Shown: positions 8,143 to 17,017, numbered from the stretch's first letter. The stretch: DNA of 33,684 nucleotides from Gemmatimonas sp. UBA2094 (GCA_002331565.1 DCZC01000168.1:31232-64915), one strand, 5' to 3'. Made by a program: numbers and translations. Notes: generated by a model not told the origin, from the letters alone.

Positions 8143-9384
8143 TTACCCGTGCCAGCGTCGGAGCGCGATCGAGACGTTGTGACCACCGAAACCGGAGCTG
8201 TTCGAGAGCGCGACATCGACCGTACGCGCCTTGGGCACGTTTGGCGTGACATCGAGATCGCACTCCGGATCGGGGGTGCTGTAGTTGATCGTGGGAGGAA
8301 TCATACCGTCGCGCATGGCCAGCGCACAGGCGATGAACTCCACACCGCCAGCCGCGCCGAGCATGTGCCCGGTGGCCGACTTGGTCGAACTGACGGACAG
8401 TTGGTAGGCGTGCTCACCGAACACGGCCTTGATGCCCTTGATCTCGTTGGGATCGTTGAGCGGCGTGGACGTGCCGTGCGCATTGATGTACGTGACATCG
8501 GTGGGCGCCAGACTGGCGTCGCGCATGGCCTTGCGCATGGCCCGCTGCAACCCCTCGTGCGCCTCGGGCTGACCGGTGAGGTGGTACGCATCACCCGTGG
8601 CTCCGTACCCCACCACCTCGCCGTAGATGCGCGCGCCTCGCGCCAGCGCGTGCTCGAGCACCTCGAGCACCACCACGCCGGCGCCTTCGCCGAGCACGAA
8701 CCCGTCGCGAGTCGCATCGAAGGGGCGCGACGCCGTTGCCGGCGAATCGTTCCGCTCCGACAGGGCGGTCATGTTGCCGAAGCCGCCAATCGCCATGGGC
8801 AATACGGACGCTTCGGTCCCGCCGCAGAGCATCACGTCGGCGTCACCGTACGCAATCGTGCGGAAGGCCTCGCCGATGGCGTGCGCACTGGTGGCACAGG
8901 CCGACATCGTGGCAAAGTTGGGGCCCTTGGCGTTGAAGCGCATGGACACCACCCCCGCCGCGATATCGGCGATGTACATCGGAATGAAGAAGGGCGAAAT
9001 ACGCCGGTTGCCCGACTGCAGCAGCACCGAGTGCTGGTCTTCCATCGTGGTCAGACCACCGATCCCGCTCCCGATGATGACCCCGAAGTCTTCGGGGACA
9101 TATCCGCCCGGCTCCAGCCCCGCATCGCGCATGGCCTGCACCGAAGCGGCCATGGCGTACTGGGTGAAGAGGTCGGCACGCTTGGCCTCTTTCCGGTCCA
9201 TGTACTGACCGACATCGAAGCCCTTCACCTCGCACGCGAACTTCACCTTGAAGTCCAACGCATCGAATCTGGTGATCAGCGCACCCCCGGATACTCCGCC
9301 CAGCAGCGACTGCCAGGTCGTCGCCACGTCGTTGCCGACGGGCGTGATCGCCCCAAGACCCGTGACGACGACCCGCCGCCGCAT
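8143..9384 (-). CDS. fabF: 3-oxoacyl-ACP synthase II (KAS II)
   Basis: FabF condenses malonyl-ACP with acyl-ACP in each elongation round of fatty-acid synthesis. The 413-residue thiolase-fold enzyme has nucleophile Cys163 in SACATSAHAI, His303 in NAHGTSTPLND and His340 in KSATGHMLGAAG, the same spacing as the E. coli enzyme. The N-terminus RRRVVVTGLGAITPVGND is typical. Its ATG overlaps the acpP stop (TGATG), so synthesis is probably coupled to ACP. A short inverted repeat spans its stop codon (ACGGG and CCCGT around 8137-8150), too weak to call a terminator; mqnE starts 66 bp later on the same strand. Confidence 0.97.
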   Translation of the reverse strand: MRRRVVVTGLGAITPVGNDVATTWQSLLGGVSGGALITRFDALDFKVKFACEVKGFDVGQYMDRKEAKRADLFTQYAMAASVQAMRDAGLEPGGYVPEDFGVIIGSGIGGLTTMEDQHSVLLQSGNRRISPFFIPMYIADIAAGVVSMRFNAKGPNFATMSACATSAHAIGEAFRTIAYGDADVMLCGGTEASVLPMAIGGFGNMTALSERNDSPATASRPFDATRDGFVLGEGAGVVVLEVLEHALARGARIYGEVVGYGATGDAYHLTGQPEAHEGLQRAMRKAMRDASLAPTDVTYINAHGTSTPLNDPNEIKGIKAVFGEHAYQLSVSSTKSATGHMLGAAGGVEFIACALAMRDGMIPPTINYSTPDPECDLDVTPNVPKARTVDVALSNSSGFGGHNVSIALRRWHG

Positions 9385-9623
9385 CAGCCCGCGACCTTCG
9401 CCTCGAGGTATGCGATGGCGTCACCCACGGTGCGCAGCTTCTCGGCATCCTCGTCCGGGATGTCGATGTTGAATTCCTTCTCGAACTCCATCACCAGTTC
9501 GACGATATCGAGCGAGTCAGCGCCGAGGTCTTCGATGAAGCTCGCCTCGGGGGTGAGCTTCTCGCGCTCAACGCCGAGTTCCTTCTCGATGATATCCTTG
9601 ATCTTCGACGCGTTATCCGACAT
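9384..9623 (-). CDS. acpP: acyl carrier protein
   Basis: This 79-residue acidic protein carries growing acyl chains on 4'-phosphopantetheine. Ser37 in [15 protein letters not shown] is the attachment site. Helix 1 and the C-terminal helix ([13 protein letters not shown]) match standard AcpP. A clear Shine-Dalgarno, AGAGGA at 9638-9633, sits nine bases before the ATG and forms part of a 20-bp element also found before fabG. The 116-bp gap upstream is the longest inside the fab cluster, leaving room for a separate promoter, though I could not find convincing boxes. The stop overlaps the fabF start. Confidence 0.97.
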   Translation of the reverse strand: MSDNASKIKDIIEKELGVEREKLTPEASFIEDLGADSLDIVELVMEFEKEFNIDIPDEDAEKLRTVGDAIAYLEAKVAG

Positions 9624-9630
9624 GGGAACG

Positions 9631-9650
9631 GTTCCTCTGAGTAGTTGGAG
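9631..9650 (-). promoter_or_regulatory. 20-bp leader element before acpP (copy 1)
   Basis: Minus-strand sequence CTCCAACTACTCAGAGGAAC ends 7 nt before the acpP ATG and includes its ribosome-binding site. It matches 17 of 20 bases of the element at 10509-10528 before fabG, at the same distance from the start codon. Confidence 0.5.
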
Positions 9651-9739
9651 TGAGAATGGGGAACTTAGCCATGGCACGGCGTCACAGGGAGGGCCTGCCG
9701 GGAAGACCGGCCGGAAATCCCCCGCCCCGGACGCCCGAA

Positions 9740-10501
9740 TCACATCACCAGGCCGCCGTCCACCACGAAGACCTGTCCGGTCACGTAACCGGTCAGGTCG
9801 GAGGCCAGCACCACGACCATGCCAGCGATATCGTCGGGGGTGCCGAGCCGCTCGAGCGGAATGCCCGCGCTCATGGTCGCCCGTGCTTCGGGCGTCATGG
9901 CCGCCGTCATGTCCGTCTCGATGAATCCGGGCGCAATGACGTTGGCCAGGATATTCCGCGAGGCGAGCTCCTTGGCGATCGACTTGGTCAAGCCGATCAG
10001 CCCGGCCTTGCTGGCCGCATAGTTCGCCTGTCCCTTGTTGCCGATCAGCCCCACCACGCTGGCCACGTTGATGATGCGGCCCCAACGGCGCTTCATCATG
10101 CCGCGCGTCGCGGCCCGGCAGGTCGCGAAGGCGCCTCGCAGGTTCGCGTTGATCACCGCGTCCCAATCGTCGTCCTTGAGCCGCATGAGCAGGTTGTCAC
10201 GGGTGAGGCCGGCGTTGTTGACCAGAATGTCGAGCTGGCCGAAATCCTTCTCCACCCGCTCGACGAGCGCGGTGGCCTGGGCGACCTCCGTCACATCGGC
10301 CCCGTAGCCGCGCACATCGACGCCCGTCGCCGCGGCAATCTCGGCCGCTGCCTCGTCGGCCTTGCCCTGATCGCGCCCGGTCACCGCCACGCGCGCCCCC
10401 GCCTTGGCAAGCGCCGTCGCAATCGCGCGACCGATGCCACGCGTGGAGCCCGTCACGAGCGCCACCCGCCCGGTGAGATCGATTCGCAAACCCGCCGCCA
10501 T
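9740..10501 (-). CDS. fabG: 3-oxoacyl-ACP reductase
   Basis: FabG is the NADPH-dependent short-chain dehydrogenase that reduces 3-oxoacyl-ACP. The 253-residue protein has the Rossmann motif [12 protein letters not shown] at 18-29, NNAG at 95-98, and the tetrad Asn120, Ser148, Tyr161 and Lys165 (YAASK). It ends in the usual FVVDGGLVM. The ATG at 10501 lies 14 bp after the fabD stop; the frame is open further upstream but overlaps fabD. Its ribosome site lies within a 20-bp element shared with acpP. Position in the cluster confirms FabG over other SDR functions. Confidence 0.96.
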   Translation of the reverse strand: MAAGLRIDLTGRVALVTGSTRGIGRAIATALAKAGARVAVTGRDQGKADEAAAEIAAATGVDVRGYGADVTEVAQATALVERVEKDFGQLDILVNNAGLTRDNLLMRLKDDDWDAVINANLRGAFATCRAATRGMMKRRWGRIINVASVVGLIGNKGQANYAASKAGLIGLTKSIAKELASRNILANVIAPGFIETDMTAAMTPEARATMSAGIPLERLGTPDDIAGMVVVLASDLTGYVTGQVFVVDGGLVM

Positions 10502-10508
10502 AACGTGA

Positions 10509-10528
10509 GTGCCTCTCAGGAGTTGGAG
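10509..10528 (-). promoter_or_regulatory. 20-bp leader element before fabG (copy 2)
   Basis: Minus-strand CTCCAACTCCTGAGAGGCAC ends 7 nt before the fabG ATG. Its 5' part encodes the last codons and stop of fabD. It shares 17 of 20 bases with the acpP leader element. Confidence 0.5.
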
Positions 10529-11463
10529 GTAACGGACTCGATGAACTTCTCGACCTCGGACACCGTCCCGACGGCCATGGTCTTCACCGAAGGCGCGATC
10601 CGGCGCGCCAGCCCTGTGAGGACGGCCCCGCTGCCGATCTCCACGAACGTGGCGTCTGGAAAGCGATCGGCGAGCGTGCGCATCACCCGTGTCCACTGCA
10701 CGGGCGCCGTGAGCTGCTGCACGAGCAGGTCGCGCGCCGTCGCCGCGCTGGTGATGGCTTCCGCGTTCACGTTGGCGACTACGGGCACCGACGGGTCATG
10801 CCACGTCTCGGCCTGCAGCGCGCGCGACAGCCCTTCCACCGCCGGCGCCATGAGCGGCGAATGAAACGCGCCGCTCACCGGGAGCGGAAGGCAGCGCTTG
10901 GCGCCCGCCTCCTTGGCGAGCTCCATCGCGCGTTCCACCCCGGCGACTTCGCCGGAGATCACCACCTGCTCTTCGCTGTTGTAATTGGCCGGTACGACGA
11001 GGCCCCGCTCGGCCGAGGCCCGGGCGCACAGGTCGTCGATGGAGGCTGTAAGCACGCCGAGGATGGCAGCCATGGCCCCGGGCCGTTGCACCCCCTGCTC
11101 GTACATGAGGGCGCCCCGACGGCGCACGATGCGCGCGGCGGCCCCCAGATCGAGCGTTCCTGCCACGTGGTACGCGGAAAACTCCCCGAGTGAATGCCCG
11201 GCGGCACCGGCGAGGCGGCCGCCCACCGTCTCCCGAATGACGGCCCACACGGCGGCGCTGTGCGACAACAGGGCTGGTTGCGCGTTCACGGTGCGCGTGA
11301 GCTCGTCGGCCGGGCCCTCGAAGGCCAGCGTCGACAGCGCGGCCCCGACGGCGTCGTCCACCACGTGGAATGCATCGCGGGCGGCCGGAAAGGCCTCGTA
11401 GAGATCCTTGCCCATCCCCACTTTCTGCGATCCCTGGCCGGGAAGCAGGAATACGTATTCCAT
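10516..11463 (-). CDS. fabD: malonyl-CoA:ACP transacylase
   Basis: FabD moves malonyl from CoA to ACP to supply the elongation cycle. The 315-residue protein has the oxyanion motif LPGQGSQ at 7-13, the nucleophile Ser91 in GHSLGEFSA and His201 in SGAFHSPLM, close to the E. coli numbering. QPALLSHS at 62-69 is also typical. The 65-bp gap from the fabH stop holds a short GC-rich inverted repeat (GCCCG/CGGGC near 11511-11527) with no T-run, so I do not call a terminator. The gene is in the expected place between fabH and fabG. Confidence 0.96.
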   Translation of the reverse strand: MEYVFLLPGQGSQKVGMGKDLYEAFPAARDAFHVVDDAVGAALSTLAFEGPADELTRTVNAQPALLSHSAAVWAVIRETVGGRLAGAAGHSLGEFSAYHVAGTLDLGAAARIVRRRGALMYEQGVQRPGAMAAILGVLTASIDDLCARASAERGLVVPANYNSEEQVVISGEVAGVERAMELAKEAGAKRCLPLPVSGAFHSPLMAPAVEGLSRALQAETWHDPSVPVVANVNAEAITSAATARDLLVQQLTAPVQWTRVMRTLADRFPDATFVEIGSGAVLTGLARRIAPSVKTMAVGTVSEVEKFIESVTSNS

Positions 11464-11528
11464 GTCGATCGTAAAGCGAGAGGTCGATGATCAGCAGCCG
11501 GGGCGTCGCGCGCCCGATCGCGACGGGC

Positions 11529-12521
11529 TCAGAAGCGGGCGACCAGAGAGCCCCACGTGAAGCCCGCGCCGAAGGCGGCGAACAACACGGTGTTCCCTTC
11601 GCGAATCCGCCCCTGCTCCATCGCATCATTGAGCGCGATGGGGATAGAGGCCGCCGACGTGTTGCCGAAGCGGTCGACGTTCACGAACACCTTGTCCATC
11701 GGAATGCCGGCGTGCTTCGCCGTCGCTTCGATGATGCGCACGTTCGCCTGATGCGGGATGAGCAGATCGACATCGGCGGCCGTGATGCGCGCGCTGTCGA
11801 GCGCCCGGTCCGTTGCTTCGGCCATGGAGCGCACAGCGTGCTTGAACACCTCGCGACCAGCCATCTGGATGCAGGCACGGCCCGGTACGTCAGGCGAGAC
11901 CTTCTCCGCCCCGCCGCCGGCTGGACGCCACAGCAGCTCGGTGAGCGCGCCGTCGGAGCGCATGAACGTGGAGAGGATGCCTTTTTCCCTCTTCTCCCCC
12001 TTGGCGCGACGCAGCACGGTGGCGCCGGCGCCGTCGGCGAAGAGGATGCAGGTATTGCGATCGGTCCAGTCAACGATGGCGCTCAGCTTTTCCGCGCCGA
12101 TGACGAGCACGGTGTCGGCCGAGCCGCTGGCGATCATGGAATCACCCACAATTGCACCGTACAGCCAGCCGGAGCACGCCGAGGCGACGTCGAATGCCGC
12201 CGCGCGAGACGCACCAAGCGCATGCTGCACCTCGACAGCCTGCGACGGCAGCAGATGGTCGGGGGACGCGGTACCGACGATGATCACATCGATTTCGCCC
12301 GCCTGGACCCCGGCCCTCGCCATCGCCTGCTGTGACGCCTTCGCGCAGAGCGACGTGAGCGACTCACCGGGTTCGGCAATGTGACGCTGGCGGATGCCGG
12401 TGCGCTCGACGATCCACTCGTCGTTGGTGTCCACGCCCATCGCCGCGATGTCGTGGTTCGTCAGCACCTTGGCCGGCACGGCATGGCCGGTGCCGGCGAT
12501 GTACGAGAAGGGACGCTTCAT
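11529..12521 (-). CDS. fabH: 3-oxoacyl-ACP synthase III (KAS III)
   Basis: FabH starts fatty-acid synthesis by condensing an acyl-CoA with malonyl-ACP; its primer choice (straight or branched) sets the lipid profile and cannot be read from the sequence here. The 330-residue protein has Cys116 in DVASACSGWLYG, His257 in IPHQANVRII and Asn287 in RFGNTSAASIPIAL. Its ATG directly abuts the plsX stop (TAGATG), with no intervening base, implying coupling. The N-terminus MKRPFSYIAGTGHAVPAKVL is normal for the family. Confidence 0.96.
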   Translation of the reverse strand: MKRPFSYIAGTGHAVPAKVLTNHDIAAMGVDTNDEWIVERTGIRQRHIAEPGESLTSLCAKASQQAMARAGVQAGEIDVIIVGTASPDHLLPSQAVEVQHALGASRAAAFDVASACSGWLYGAIVGDSMIASGSADTVLVIGAEKLSAIVDWTDRNTCILFADGAGATVLRRAKGEKREKGILSTFMRSDGALTELLWRPAGGGAEKVSPDVPGRACIQMAGREVFKHAVRSMAEATDRALDSARITAADVDLLIPHQANVRIIEATAKHAGIPMDKVFVNVDRFGNTSAASIPIALNDAMEQGRIREGNTVLFAAFGAGFTWGSLVARF

Positions 12522-13559
12522 CTAGACGGTTCCGGAGGCGGTGGCCTGCGGCATCGACTCGGCGAGCCGGCGGCCGATTTCGTCGGTCATTCCCGACTCA
12601 TATGCGCGCACCGCCACGTGAATGGCGTTCTTGATGGCGCGTGGGGAGCTCTTCCCGTGCGAGATGATGGACACACCGCGCACCCCAAGCAGGGGCGCAC
12701 CGCCGTATTCGTCGACATCGAGCTGCTTGAGCGACCCGGCAATGTGGCGCGGGTCGAGGTTGGCTACCTGCGACACCAAGCCGATGAGCACCGGGCCGAT
12801 GCTCTCCATGAACTTGAGCAGGATGTTGCCGGTAAACCCATCACAGACCACGACGTCGATCGCGCCGCGATCGCACTCGCCCTGCGGGATATCGCGTCCC
12901 TCGACGTTGCCGAGGAAGTGGAGTCCGGCGCCAAGCAGGCGCTGATGTGCTTCTTTGACGGCCTGATTGCCCTTCTCCGGCTCCTCACCGATAGAGAGCA
13001 GCCCGACGGCCGGCCGGTCTCGGCCGAGCAGCGCGTGCGCGTACACGGTGCCGATGCGCGCGAACTGCACCAGCTCCTCGGCGGCGCAGTCGACGTTGGC
13101 GCCGACGTCGAGGACCAGCACGGGACTGCGCTTGGTCGGGAAAATCGTGCCGATGGCGGGGCGCGTGAGGCCGGCGTGGAGCTTGAGCAGCACCAGCGAG
13201 GCGGCCATCTGCGCACCCGTATTGCCGGCGGACACGAAACCGTGCGCATGTCCGTCGGCCACGCGCTTGATTCCCTGCACCATGGAACTGTTGGTCTTCC
13301 CACGCAGCGCCACGGAGGGCTTGTCGGTCATGGCGATGACGTCGGGCGCTTCGACGATGCTGATGCGCCCACGAACGCCCGCCAACTCGGCGAACTCACC
13401 ACGCAACAGCGCGTCGAGTTCGGCCTCGATGACGGCGGATTGACCAACGAGTTCGACATGGTGCTCGGGAGCCAGGGCGCCGAGCGCCTGGATGGCGCCT
13501 GCGATGGGGGCCCGGGGAGCGAAGTCGCCCCCCATGGCATCCACGGCGATGCGCGCCAA
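12522..13559 (-). CDS. plsX: phosphate acyltransferase PlsX
   Basis: PlsX converts acyl-ACP to acyl-phosphate for glycerolipid synthesis, at the inner face of the membrane. The 345-residue protein begins MARIAVDAMGGDFAPRAPIA, and AVDAMGGD is the invariant N-terminal motif. The frame is open to 13658, but upstream residues overlap rpmF and are not PlsX-like. The only start that puts the motif at the N-terminus is TTG at 13559, two bases after the rpmF stop, with AGGA nine bases upstream inside rpmF. GFVSAGNTGAQMA and VVCDGFTGNILLKF are further family segments. A rare start codon may lower expression or tie it to rpmF translation. Confidence 0.94.
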   Translation of the reverse strand: MARIAVDAMGGDFAPRAPIAGAIQALGALAPEHHVELVGQSAVIEAELDALLRGEFAELAGVRGRISIVEAPDVIAMTDKPSVALRGKTNSSMVQGIKRVADGHAHGFVSAGNTGAQMAASLVLLKLHAGLTRPAIGTIFPTKRSPVLVLDVGANVDCAAEELVQFARIGTVYAHALLGRDRPAVGLLSIGEEPEKGNQAVKEAHQRLLGAGLHFLGNVEGRDIPQGECDRGAIDVVVCDGFTGNILLKFMESIGPVLIGLVSQVANLDPRHIAGSLKQLDVDEYGGAPLLGVRGVSIISHGKSSPRAIKNAIHVAVRAYESGMTDEIGRRLAESMPQATASGTV

Positions 13560-13561
13560 GC

Positions 13562-13744
13562 TTACGCTTCCTGCGCCGTTACCCGCTGCTCGCCCGCATA
13601 GTATCCGCACTCCGCGCAAACGCGGTGCGGACGCTTGGCCGTGCCGCACTGCGGGCACGACTGGATCACGATGGCGGGCGCGGTCTTGTGCGTGTTACGG
13701 GCGCGCTTCCGCCGCTTCGAGGTACGGCGCTTCGGTACGGCCAT
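13562..13744 (-). CDS. rpmF: 50S ribosomal protein L32
   Basis: A 60-residue ribosomal protein with the basic start MAVPKRRTSKRRKRARNTHK and a zinc ribbon made by Cys30, Cys33, Cys43 and Cys46 (CPQCG and CAECG). The four cysteines mark it as the zinc-binding form. It sits between yceD and plsX, the conserved order at the head of bacterial fab clusters, which links ribosome and lipid synthesis. The 45-bp gap from yceD holds no obvious promoter. Confidence 0.97.
   Translation of the reverse strand: MAVPKRRTSKRRKRARNTHKTAPAIVIQSCPQCGTAKRPHRVCAECGYYAGEQRVTAQEA
13569..13572 (-). promoter_or_regulatory. Shine-Dalgarno (AGGA) supporting the plsX TTG start
   Basis: AGGA lies within the last codons of rpmF, nine bases before the plsX TTG. 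It supports the rare start codon over longer alternatives. Confidence 0.5.
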
Positions 13745-13789
13745 GGGATGCTGACCTGAACTTTTCGAGACGTAAGGACCGGAGGACGC

Positions 13790-14296
13790 TCAGCGCAGAT
13801 TGCGCAGCGCGTCCCACCGGGGATCAGTTGTTGGGAGACAGGTGCAGTCCCCCGTGTTGCGATCGGCGCCGCAGTTCGGACACAAACCGAGGCAATCCTG
13901 CCGGCACAGCGCGAATGACGGAACGGCCAGCAGCCACTCCTCACGCATTGCCGGGCGCAGATCGAGTTCGCGTTCGCCTGCCGGAATCACCACGACATCG
14001 TCTTCCTCCGCCTCGTCCTCTCCGGACTGGGCGAAGATCAACTGCACGTCGTCGGACACCGACACGGTGGTTTCAGCCAGACACCGCCGGCACTCGGCCA
14101 CCGCACTGCCCTCGAACCGGCCGCTGAAGTAAAAGCGACCTTGCCCCGCACTCGAGAGACGGCCAATCACGTGCACCCCGGGATCGACCGGACGCGAATC
14201 GCCTGCCTCCCACACGGAATCCCGGGCGTCCAACGTCCCATCGACGCTTTCGGCGCGGGCTTCCAGAGTGCGGATGTCAAAGCACAGCATAGCCAT
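13790..14296 (-). CDS. yceD: YceD / DUF177 family protein
   Basis: A 168-residue DUF177 protein, the usual upstream partner of rpmF; in plants and bacteria relatives are linked to 23S rRNA processing or accumulation, but the exact activity is not settled. Visible features are CRRC at 69-72 within the core, an acidic run EDEAEEDD at 93-100, and a cysteine-rich C-terminus (Cys131, 135, 139, 142, 151, 153) that looks zinc-binding. ATG codons at 14296 and 14290 are both possible; the frame is open to 14434 without family-like sequence. A strong hairpin ends ten bases before the first ATG. Confidence 0.85.
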   Translation of the reverse strand: MAMLCFDIRTLEARAESVDGTLDARDSVWEAGDSRPVDPGVHVIGRLSSAGQGRFYFSGRFEGSAVAECRRCLAETTVSVSDDVQLIFAQSGEDEAEEDDVVVIPAGERELDLRPAMREEWLLAVPSFALCRQDCLGLCPNCGADRNTGDCTCLPTTDPRWDALRNLR

Positions 14297-14306
14297 GTAA
14301 CGTAGA

Positions 14307-14337
14307 ACGCCAGCCCCCCTGACACAAGGGCTGGCGT
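14307..14337 (-). other. strong hairpin in the yceD leader
   Basis: A perfect 10-bp inverted repeat, ACGCCAGCCC (14337-14328) and GGGCTGGCGT (14316-14307), encloses an 11-nt loop on the minus strand. It ends ten bases before the yceD ATG and has no T-run, so it is either a poor terminator after ndk or a structured leader that could hide the ribosome site of yceD. Confidence 0.6.
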
Positions 14338-14447
14338 CGCCTTCCCCGCCTCTCCACGCCGAGGGCAAGTCATGCCCCGGAATAGAGTTAGCTGGCCGAG
14401 AGAGCGGGGCGGCCTCATAACGCCCACCGCTCACCCTGCCGGGCGCC

Positions 14448-14870
14448 TTACGCGATCACGTCGGCTTCGGCAAAGAAGAAGCGCGCCTCACGCGCTGCAT
14501 TCTCGTCCGAATCGGAGGCGTGGATAGCGTTCTTGCCCTTCGACTCGGCGTACAGCTTGCGCACCGTGCCCTCGGCCGCTTCGGCCGGGTCCGTGGCGCC
14601 AATCGCCGTGCGGAGCGCCGCCACCGCATCGTCCTTCTCGAGGATCATGGGCATGCACGGACCGCTGGTCATGAATTCCACCAGCTCCCCGAAGAACGGG
14701 CGGGCTGCATGGACTTCGTAAAACGCGCCCGCCTGGGCGGTGGTGAGGTGCATGACGCGCGCTGCCTTCACCGTGAAGCCTTGGCTTTCGAGAAGGGCGA
14801 TGATGTTGCCCGCGTTGCCGGCGCCAAAGGCGTCGGGCTTGACGATCGTAAGAGTGCGACGGCCAGCCAT
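14448..14870 (-). CDS. ndk: nucleoside-diphosphate kinase
   Basis: Ndk equilibrates nucleoside di- and triphosphates through a phosphohistidine. The 140-residue protein starts [20 protein letters not shown], has [19 protein letters not shown] and the active His117 in NAIHASDS. Length is standard. It stands apart: a rho-independent terminator for sucCD lies 38 bp upstream of its ATG and a hairpin 110 bp downstream of its stop. It therefore probably has its own promoter in the short space 14871-14908, where I found no good boxes and only a weak ribosome site. Confidence 0.97.
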   Translation of the reverse strand: MAGRRTLTIVKPDAFGAGNAGNIIALLESQGFTVKAARVMHLTTAQAGAFYEVHAARPFFGELVEFMTSGPCMPMILEKDDAVAALRTAIGATDPAEAAEGTVRKLYAESKGKNAIHASDSDENAAREARFFFAEADVIA

Positions 14871-14908
14871 GGTCCGGGATTGGTCTGAGAGGTGGAAACG
14901 AGCGCCCC

Positions 14909-14945
14909 AAAAACGGCGCGGCGGGAGCCGGAGCCCCCGCCGCGC
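14909..14945 (-). terminator. rho-independent terminator of sucC-sucD
   Basis: On the minus strand GCGCGGCGGG (14945-14936), a 10-nt loop and CCCGCCGCGC (14925-14916) form a perfect 10-bp GC stem, followed by CG and five T residues (14913-14909). It lies 22 bp after the sucD stop. Confidence 0.8.
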
Positions 14946-14967
14946 GCAAGATAACCAACCGGGGCCG

Positions 14968-15840
14968 TCAGGAAAGACGGGCCTGGATCAGCTCCACGAA
15001 GTCCACCGGACGCTGGGCGACGCCCATACCCGCGGCCTTGAAGGCCTCGATCTTCTCGGCCGCCGTGCCGGCCGAGCCCGAGATGATGGCCCCCGCGTGG
15101 CCCATGCGGCGGCCCGGCGGGGCGGTCTGGCCGGCGATGAAGCCCACGACCGGCTTGGTCATGTGGTTCTTCACGAAGTCGGCGGCCTCCTGCTCGTCCG
15201 TTCCGCCGATTTCCCCCATCATCGCCACGGCCTTGGTGTTCGGATCCTTTTCGAACGCTGCGAGGCAGTCGATGAAGTTGGTGCCATTGATCGGGTCACC
15301 GCCGATGCCGACGCACGTGCTCTGGCCGATGCCGGCCTTCGTGAGTGCGTTCACGACTTCGTACGTGAGCGTGCCCGAACGGCTGACGACACCCACCGGC
15401 CCCGGCGCGCAGATGCGGCCCGGAATAATGCCGACCTTGCTCTCGCCCGGCGTGATGAGCCCCGGGCAGTTGGGGCCGAGCAGGCGCGCGCCATGCTCTT
15501 TCACGTACGGATACACGCGCGTCATGTCGAGTACCGGCACGCCTTCGGTGATGCAGACGATGAACTTCACGCCGGCCGCTGCGGCTTCCATGATGGCGTC
15601 GGCCGCGTACATCGGCGGTACGTAAATGACCGACGTATTCGCACCGGTCGCCTGCACCGCGTCGTGTACCGTGTCGAAGATGGGCGCCGTGCCTTCGAAC
15701 TGCTGGCCACCCTTGCCCGGCGTCACGCCAGCCACAACCTGCGTACCGTACTCGATCATCTGCTTGGCATGGAACGAGCCGTCTCGGCCCGTGATGCCCT
15801 GCACCACCAGCTTGGTGCTCTTGTCGATAAAGATGCTCAC
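14968..15840 (-). CDS. sucD: succinyl-CoA synthetase, alpha subunit
   Basis: The alpha subunit binds CoA and carries the phosphohistidine of succinyl-CoA synthetase, the substrate-level phosphorylation step of the TCA cycle. The 290-residue protein has [13 protein letters not shown] near residue 13, the CoA-binding VTPGKGGQ at 39-46, [10 protein letters not shown] at 120-129, and His248 in [12 protein letters not shown]. It starts with GTG at 15840, overlapping the sucC stop by four bases (GTGA). The open frame further upstream overlaps sucC and is ignored. A strong terminator follows. Confidence 0.97.
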   Translation of the reverse strand: MSIFIDKSTKLVVQGITGRDGSFHAKQMIEYGTQVVAGVTPGKGGQQFEGTAPIFDTVHDAVQATGANTSVIYVPPMYAADAIMEAAAAGVKFIVCITEGVPVLDMTRVYPYVKEHGARLLGPNCPGLITPGESKVGIIPGRICAPGPVGVVSRSGTLTYEVVNALTKAGIGQSTCVGIGGDPINGTNFIDCLAAFEKDPNTKAVAMMGEIGGTDEQEAADFVKNHMTKPVVGFIAGQTAPPGRRMGHAGAIISGSAGTAAEKIEAFKAAGMGVAQRPVDFVELIQARLS

Positions 15841-16982
15841 GCCGCACCTCCCTGGGTGGCGAGTTCCACGGCGCGCTGCACAGCCGAGTCCATATCGCTC
15901 GACGCCGAGAAGCCGTTCTCCTTCAGGATCTGCAACGCCAGTTCCTCGTTGGTACCGGTGAGACGAATGACGATCGGCACCTTCAGCGGGTTCTGCTTCG
16001 TTGCGGTGACGATGCCGTTCGCGACGTCGTCGGTTCGCGTGATGCCGCCGAAGATGTTGAAGAGGATGCACTTCACGTTCGGATCCGACGTGATGATGCG
16101 CAGCGCGTTGACGACCTTCTCCGGGTTCGACGACCCACCGATGTCGAGGAAGTTGGCCGGCTCACCGCCGTAATACTTCACAAGGTCCATGGTGGCCATT
16201 GCGAGGCCGGCGCCGTTCACCACGCAGCCCACGTTGCCGTCGAGCTTGATGAACGTGAGGTTCGCGTTGCGTGCGTCCACTTCGCTTGGCGCTTCGCTGC
16301 TCTCGTCGCGCAGGGCGGCGATAGCCGGCCGACGATCGAGTTCGTTGTCGTCGATCACCATCTTGCCGTCCACGGCGATGAGCTCACCCTGCGGCGTCAT
16401 CACGAGCGGGTTGATCTCGGCGAGCGAGCAGCCGGCGTTCATGAACGCCGTGTAGAGCTGCTGCATGATCTTCGCCGCCTGACGCGCGAGCTTCACGTCT
16501 TTGTACAGGAAGAAGCCCATGCGCATCGCTTCGAACGGCAGGAGGCCGTAGCGCGTGTCCACCGGGTGATAGAGAATCTTCTCCGGTGTGGTGGCCGCAA
16601 CTTCTTCGATGTCGATACCGCCGGCGGCCGAGACCATGAACACCGGCTTCTTGGTGGCGCGGTCGACAATGATGCCGACGTACGCTTCGGAGCCGATGTC
16701 GGCGGCGACGGTGACGAGCACCTTCTCGACCGTCAGATCCTTGATGGTCATGCCGAGGATCGCCGTTGCCTTCTCCTTCGCGGCGTCCGGCGTGGGACAG
16801 AACTTCACGCCGCCGGCCTTGCCGCGACCGCCGGCATGGACCTGCGCCTTCACCATAACCGCGGTGCCGTACTGCTTGGCGATGGCTTCCGCCTGATCGG
16901 GGGTCGTGGCGATTTCGCCGGGCGGGATCGGCACACCGGCCGCCCGCAACAGCTCCTTCGCCTGATACTCGTGTAGGTTCAC
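15837..16982 (-). CDS. sucC: succinyl-CoA synthetase, beta subunit (ADP-forming)
   Basis: The ATP-grasp beta subunit binds nucleotide and succinate. The 381-residue protein begins [20 protein letters not shown] and contains [15 protein letters not shown] at 47-61, SLAEINPLV and [18 protein letters not shown], all characteristic. The start is GTG at 16982 with a good ribosome site, GGAGAG, about six bases upstream. ADP rather than GDP specificity is the usual bacterial case but is not proved by the sequence. It overlaps sucD, and a weak promoter candidate lies at 17018-17046. Confidence 0.97.
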   Translation of the reverse strand: MNLHEYQAKELLRAAGVPIPPGEIATTPDQAEAIAKQYGTAVMVKAQVHAGGRGKAGGVKFCPTPDAAKEKATAILGMTIKDLTVEKVLVTVAADIGSEAYVGIIVDRATKKPVFMVSAAGGIDIEEVAATTPEKILYHPVDTRYGLLPFEAMRMGFFLYKDVKLARQAAKIMQQLYTAFMNAGCSLAEINPLVMTPQGELIAVDGKMVIDDNELDRRPAIAALRDESSEAPSEVDARNANLTFIKLDGNVGCVVNGAGLAMATMDLVKYYGGEPANFLDIGGSSNPEKVVNALRIITSDPNVKCILFNIFGGITRTDDVANGIVTATKQNPLKVPIVIRLTGTNEELALQILKENGFSASSDMDSAVQRAVELATQGGAA

Positions 16983-17017
16983 GCGCTCTCCAAAGACTGG
17001 GGAATGTCAGTGGTTCA

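Noticed and set aside
8137..8150. Inverted repeat at the fabF stop codon as a terminator
   Set aside because: Five-base stem, four-base loop, no T-run; evidence is too weak to separate the fab and mqn transcripts.
7060..9924. A 954-codon open frame on the plus strand, opposite mqnE, fabF, acpP and the end of fabG
   Set aside because: It mirrors confidently identified minus-strand genes, crosses several gene boundaries, is rich in Arg, His and Glu, and shows no domain. Long antisense frames are expected in GC-rich DNA.
11511..11527. GC-rich inverted repeat between fabH and fabD as a terminator
   Set aside because: Only a five-base stem and no T-run; a terminator in the middle of the fab cluster is unlikely.
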